From NCBI GenBank assembly GCA_005878665.1, contig VBLR01000096.1, positions 1-9,516 on the forward strand: a stretch of DNA of 9,516 bases. The letters are read 5' to 3'. This DNA comes from Methanobacteriota archaeon (lineage in GTDB: Archaea > Thermoplasmatota > Thermoplasmata > RBG-16-68-12). Shown here piece after piece: positions 6,273 through 9,516 of this stretch. The translations under genes were made by a program, and so were the position numbers. Under the pieces are notes generated by a model. It saw only the letters and a list, made by a program, of their open reading frames with translations. It made no database searches and was not told the origin of the DNA. Each line of letters starts with the position of its first letter. Positions within the stretch are counted from its first letter, which is position 1.

Positions 6273-6890
6273 ATGACCATCGCGGTCGTCAAGAGACGAT
6301 TCCCCGGCAAGAGGATCCAGAGGAGCGTCTTCCGCATCCTGCGGGACAGCGCCCTCTGCTCGATGTCGACCGTTGCGCCGGGAAACCGAGCCCACATCAA
6401 CACGGCGTACGTCTGCTATTCGGCGGACCTGAACTTCTACTTCCTCTCCGACCCCGATTCGTTGCACTGCAAGAACGTCGAGCGGAATCCATCGATGGCA
6501 ATGATGATCATGAACTCGTCGCAGACGTGGGGTGGCAGCGACCGAGGGATCCAGCTGTTCGGGACGTGCCATCGAGTCCGCGGGCCGGCCGCAACAGAGG
6601 CGGAGCGGCTGTACGGTTCTCGCTTTCCCGCGTACGCGACGTGGCTTCGGAGAACCGACCCGACGGGTCGGCGCGGCGCCGAACTCTTGCGATCCTACGC
6701 GTTTTACCGGTTCGTCCCGATAAGGATCAAAATCCTCGATGAGGCGGAATTCGGCGGCGCGGCGTTCGTAATCGCCGGCGTGACGCGACGGCGTCCGAAG
6801 AGGCGAACGCCGGCCGCGATCGTGACGTGGCTCGCCACCGAGGAACTCCGCCCGCAGCGCCACGCTCGCGGAAAGACCGCGGCGGAATGA
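6273..6890 (+). CDS. Pyridoxamine 5'-phosphate oxidase-like split-barrel protein (205 aa)
   Basis: The central part follows the FMN-binding split-barrel pattern of PNPOx-like proteins: a strand with SALCSMSTVAPGNRAHINTAYVCY (residues about 26-49, in two runs), FYFLSDPDSLHCKNVERNP (55-73), then MMIMNSS and IQLFGTCHRV (93-102). The last is the strand pair where such proteins dimerise around the cofactor. The N-terminus and the last 35 residues are rich in Lys and Arg (TRRRPKRR near 171-178), beyond the usual fold. Members bind FMN, F420 or haem, and many are uncharacterised; true vitamin B6 oxidase activity is not implied. It sits among PLP-dependent and redox enzymes, so either a PLP-related or a detoxifying role is conceivable. 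The ATG is fixed by the TATA box 27 nt upstream. Confidence 0.75.
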   Translation: MTIAVVKRRFPGKRIQRSVFRILRDSALCSMSTVAPGNRAHINTAYVCYSADLNFYFLSDPDSLHCKNVERNPSMAMMIMNSSQTWGGSDRGIQLFGTCHRVRGPAATEAERLYGSRFPAYATWLRRTDPTGRRGAELLRSYAFYRFVPIRIKILDEAEFGGAAFVIAGVTRRRPKRRTPAAIVTWLATEELRPQRHARGKTAAE

Positions 6891-7080
6891 TGTTTGCGAT
6901 CGCGGCATGTTGACCAGAAGCCATCAAATAGGGGTCGTCGGGATACGGCGGCGGTGGCGCCGGCAAGCGAGGACGCGTTTGGTCGGGGGATGCGCTTCGA
7001 CGCGACAGTCCTCCTCCGCGGGGCGATCGTTTCCGCCGTGTCCCCAAGCTAGCCGCCGCGGCCAGGATGAGGTGGATTCC
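6891..7080 (+). other. Leader region of the peroxidase gene
   Basis: This stretch is open in the peroxidase frame from an ATG at 6907, but its translation is a low-complexity Arg/Ser-rich chain unlike any peroxidase N-terminus. A TATA-like CATCAAATA (6922-6930) resembles the box before the next gene (CATCAAATA at 8569-8577). If used, transcription starts near 6955 and leaves a 5' leader of about 125 nt. The leader ends in a good Shine-Dalgarno match, GAGGTGGA (7070-7077). Confidence 0.4.
7070..7077 (+). promoter_or_regulatory. Shine-Dalgarno site setting the peroxidase start
   Basis: GAGGTGGA is close to the archaeal consensus GGAGGTGA and stands about 5 nt before the TTG at 7081. It is the only well-spaced Shine-Dalgarno site in the window, and it favours the TTG over the GTG at 7072, which lies inside it, and over the ATG at 6907, which lies upstream of the likely TATA box. 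Confidence 0.55.
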
Positions 7081-8538
7081 TTGACAACGAAACCGTTCCA
7101 TGGGCATGCAATCCGAGGTCAAGAAGCCGTCCTCCGATCGCCTCTCTTCGAGGGCCGGTTCGGACGCATATTTCGAAATCTTCCGCCGTTCCTGCCCCCG
7201 GGCTCGGCACTCGCCGCGCTCGCCCAGCAGATGGTGGAGCCCGAGCCGCAGCCGGGCGTCGAGGATGAGGCTGGCGACAATCCCGACATCCCGGCGGGGT
7301 TCACCTACTTCGGCCAATTCATCGACCACGACCTCACGTTCGATCCGACGTCGAAACTACAGCGCGACAACGACCCGGATGCGCTCGTCGACTTCCGCAC
7401 GCCGCGGTTCGATCTCGATTCGATCTATGGCCGCGGGCCGGACGATCAGCCGTTCCTGTACGAGCCGGACAGCCTCCACTTCCTCATCGGCCACAACGCG
7501 GCCAACGAAGACGACCTCCCGCGGAACGCGAACGGCCGGGCGTTCCTCGGGGACGGCCGCAACGATGAGAATTTGATCGTCTCGGAACTCACGCTCGGGT
7601 TCCTGAAATATCACAACCGGGTCGTCGATGCGATCGCCCACGTGCCGGAAGACATGCGGTTCGATGAGGCGCGACGGATTGTGCGCTGGCACTTCCAGTG
7701 GGCGGTCATCCACGATTTCCTGGTGCGCCTCGTCGGCCGCGAGGTGATTCGAGATATCCTCCGGCCCGACACGTTCGCGATTCCCACGGAGCAAGGGACG
7801 AAGACCGCGAAAACCCTGCGCGTCGATCTGAGGTTCTTCCATTGGCACAACCGCGTATTCATGCCGGTCGAGTTCTCCGTCGGCGCGTACCGGTTCGGGC
7901 ACAGCATGGTCCGGGGCGAGTACGAGCTGAACGAGGCGGTGCAGGACATCCCGATCTTCGCGAAGGCTCCCGAGCCCGACCTCCGCGGATTTCGTGAGCT
8001 GCCCGCGGGACACGTGATCCAGTGGGCGCGGTTCTTTGAGTTCGCGGGAGCCAACCTCGAGACGCAACCCTCGCGCCGAATCGATACCAACCTCGCGTTC
8101 GGGCTGAGCGTCCTCCCGGAGAGCGTGGCCAAGGGAATCGGCGCGCTCGCGGAGCGGGATCTGAAGCGCGGCAAGGCGCTCGGCCTGCCGTCGGGGCAAG
8201 CGATCGCGCGGGCGATGGGGATCCCGGAAGAACTCATCTTGCAAGGCGACGCCTTGAAGCCGCTCCCTCCGGATTTGATCAAGGCATTCGGACGGGACAC
8301 CCCGCTCTTCTTCTATGTCCTCAAGGAAGCGGAGGTCCTCAGCAAAGGGAAAAAACTCGGACCGGTCGGGGGTCGCATCGTCGCCGAGGTGATCCTCGGG
8401 CTCATCCGAGGAGATCCGTCGTCGTTCTTGAGCGTACAGCCGATGTGGCAACCGAAAGCGGGGCAATTCGGCGCGCCGAAGGACGGCGAATTTTCGGTGG
8501 CCGACCTGTTGCGCTTCGCCCAGGTGACAATCTCCTAA
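7081..8538 (+). CDS. Animal-type haem peroxidase (peroxidase-cyclooxygenase superfamily, 485 aa)
   Basis: Haem peroxidase of the myeloperoxidase/peroxinectin type. All hallmark residues are visible (numbered from the TTG at 7081). GQFIDHDLTFDPTS carries distal Gln79, Asp82 (haem ester site) and distal His83, with Asp84 at the calcium position. RTPRFDLDSIYGRGP (106-120) is the usual following block. GDGRNDEN supplies catalytic Arg160 and Glu163, the second haem ester site. GAYRFGHSM supplies proximal His274. Length about 485 aa equals the bare catalytic domain. No signal peptide or Tat motif is seen, so it would be cytoplasmic, unlike most animal relatives. It would use H2O2 to oxidise halides, phenols or other small donors; the donor is unknown. 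It follows the split-barrel protein on the same strand. The TTG start is chosen for the Shine-Dalgarno at 7070-7077. Confidence 0.92.
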   Translation: MTTKPFHGHAIRGQEAVLRSPLFEGRFGRIFRNLPPFLPPGSALAALAQQMVEPEPQPGVEDEAGDNPDIPAGFTYFGQFIDHDLTFDPTSKLQRDNDPDALVDFRTPRFDLDSIYGRGPDDQPFLYEPDSLHFLIGHNAANEDDLPRNANGRAFLGDGRNDENLIVSELTLGFLKYHNRVVDAIAHVPEDMRFDEARRIVRWHFQWAVIHDFLVRLVGREVIRDILRPDTFAIPTEQGTKTAKTLRVDLRFFHWHNRVFMPVEFSVGAYRFGHSMVRGEYELNEAVQDIPIFAKAPEPDLRGFRELPAGHVIQWARFFEFAGANLETQPSRRIDTNLAFGLSVLPESVAKGIGALAERDLKRGKALGLPSGQAIARAMGIPEELILQGDALKPLPPDLIKAFGRDTPLFFYVLKEAEVLSKGKKLGPVGGRIVAEVILGLIRGDPSSFLSVQPMWQPKAGQFGAPKDGEFSVADLLRFAQVTIS

Positions 8539-8568
8539 CCGGAACGTCCCGAACTCGAGACTCCAAGT

Positions 8569-8577
8569 CATCAAATA
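8569..8577 (+). promoter_or_regulatory. TATA-like box of the mu-crystallin family gene
   Basis: CATCAAATA sits in the 66-nt gap after the peroxidase stop, its AAATA core centred about 29 nt before the ATG at 8605, so the gene likely has its own promoter and a leaderless mRNA. The same nine bases occur at 6922-6930 ahead of the peroxidase. Confidence 0.5.
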
Positions 8578-8604
8578 CACGGGCTCCGGATACGCGGCGA
8601 TCCG

Positions 8605-9516
8605 ATGGCCGCGTTGCTCCTGACCGAGAAAGACGTCGAGGGCCTCCTTCGGATGGAGGACGCGCTGGGCGCGGTCGAGCAAGGCCTCCGCGCGCTCGGC
8701 CGAGGAGAAGCAACCAACCGCCCGCGGCAGCGAGCCGGTACGCGAGAGACCACGGTCAACGTCATGCTTGCGGCCTGGCCGGCGAGGGGGTATGCGGGAT
8801 TCAAGTACTACACGACATCTCGAGAAGGAATTCGATTCTGGGTCCACCTCTTTGACATCGCGACGAGCGAGCTCGTGGCGGTCATTCAAGCCGATCGGCT
8901 CGGACAGCAACGGACCGGAGCCGCCTCCGGTGTTGCGACGAAGTACCTCGCGCGACCGGATGCGTCGACCATCGGCATCGTCGGCACGGGATGGCAAGCG
9001 GAGAGCCAATTGGAGGCGGTCTGTGCGGTCCGCGCCATCCGGCAAATCCGCTGTTACGGTCGGGACAAAGCCCATCGCGAACGCTTCGCGAAGAAGATGT
9101 CGTCGCTCCTCCAAGTGACCGTCCAACCAATCGGATCCGCCGAAGAGGCGATCCGCAACGCGGACGTTGCGATCGCAGCGACGAACGCGCCTCAACCCGT
9201 CATCCACGGAGATTGGTTACGCGCAGGATGTCACATCAACGCCATGGGAGCGAATCGCCTCGAGACTCGGGAGCTCGACGACGCCGCGCTCAGCCGATGC
9301 GCGTTCGTGGCGACCGACTCGATCGAGCAAGCGAGAGAGGAAGGGGGTGACCTCGTCGAGCCGATGAAGCGCGGCCTGATCAGCTGGGACCGCATCCACG
9401 AACTCAGCGAAGTCGTCGCAGGAAAGGTCACCGGGCGGACGAACGCCGATGATATCACGCTGTTCAAATCACATGGAATCGCAATCGAGGACGTCGCGGT
9501 GGCTGCGCTTGTGTAC
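8605..9516 (+). CDS. Ornithine cyclodeaminase/mu-crystallin family dehydrogenase, 3' end cut off
   Basis: 304 codons, open to the right edge; only some 10-20 residues should be missing given family length (about 315-330). Visible features: AGFKYYTT with the conserved substrate lysine Lys67, QADRLGQQRTGAASG with Arg103, the NAD(P)-binding glycine motif GIVGTGWQAES (124-134), MGANRLETRELDD (214-226), and EEGGDLVEP with the late block LFKSHGIAIEDVA (287-299). The position that holds the catalytic Asp in bona fide ornithine cyclodeaminase (GGD) is Asn217 here (GAN). This fits the branch with alanine dehydrogenase or imine/ketimine reductase activity better than ornithine cyclisation. Such enzymes interconvert amino acids and imino or keto acids with NAD(P)H. 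The ATG is supported by the TATA box about 29 nt upstream. Confidence 0.88.
   Translation, partial: MAALLLTEKDVEGLLRMEDALGAVEQGLRALGRGEATNRPRQRAGTRETTVNVMLAAWPARGYAGFKYYTTSREGIRFWVHLFDIATSELVAVIQADRLGQQRTGAASGVATKYLARPDASTIGIVGTGWQAESQLEAVCAVRAIRQIRCYGRDKAHRERFAKKMSSLLQVTVQPIGSAEEAIRNADVAIAATNAPQPVIHGDWLRAGCHINAMGANRLETRELDDAALSRCAFVATDSIEQAREEGGDLVEPMKRGLISWDRIHELSEVVAGKVTGRTNADDITLFKSHGIAIEDVAVAALVY

Noticed and set aside
6907..7080. ATG at 6907 as the peroxidase start
   Set aside because: The extension is low-complexity Arg/Ser-rich, lies upstream of a TATA-like box and of the well-placed Shine-Dalgarno before TTG 7081.
7357..9207. 616-codon open frame opposite the peroxidase and mu-crystallin genes
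   Set aside because: It spans two real opposite-strand genes and their intergenic gap, with shadow-type composition and no motif.

Overview
The window is GC-rich and most likely archaeal. Short A/T-rich TATA-like boxes sit about 23-30 nt upstream of most start codons, and most genes lack a Shine-Dalgarno site, which is the pattern of leaderless archaeal transcripts. An uncultured Thermoplasmatota-type heterotroph would fit, but that assignment is inference. No tRNA, rRNA, CRISPR array, transposase or integrase was seen.

Layout, left to right: the 3' end of a beta-keto acid cleavage enzyme (BKACE/Kce family, + strand) whose stop codon abuts the stop codon of a HemL-type class III aminotransferase (- strand). 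A divergent promoter pair follows. It serves that aminotransferase leftward and two consecutive SAM-dependent methyltransferases rightward; the first of these has a reading-frame problem at its start. A second HemL-type aminotransferase (- strand) has an altered PLP-phosphate loop and is followed downstream by a small unlisted Cys/His zinc-finger-like ORF (44 aa). Across another divergent promoter region, which carries a near-perfect 9-bp inverted repeat, lies an N-acyl-D-amino-acid deacylase. Then come a split-barrel flavoprotein of the PNPOx type, an animal-type haem peroxidase with its catalytic and haem-linking residues present, and the start of an ornithine cyclodeaminase/mu-crystallin family dehydrogenase that runs off the right edge.

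Taken together, several genes point to amino-acid catabolism: a D-aminoacylase releases D-amino acids, class III PLP enzymes could transaminate or isomerise them, a mu-crystallin family protein could handle imines or keto acids, and BKACE cleaves beta-keto acids with acetyl-CoA. The peroxidase and the flavin-type protein add an oxidative or redox theme. Each enzyme family is well supported, but the joint pathway is a hypothesis. The items most worth a second look are the variant aminotransferase next to the D-aminoacylase with a shared operator-like palindrome, the small zinc-finger ORF, the animal-type peroxidase in an apparently archaeal genome, and the methyltransferase frameshift.
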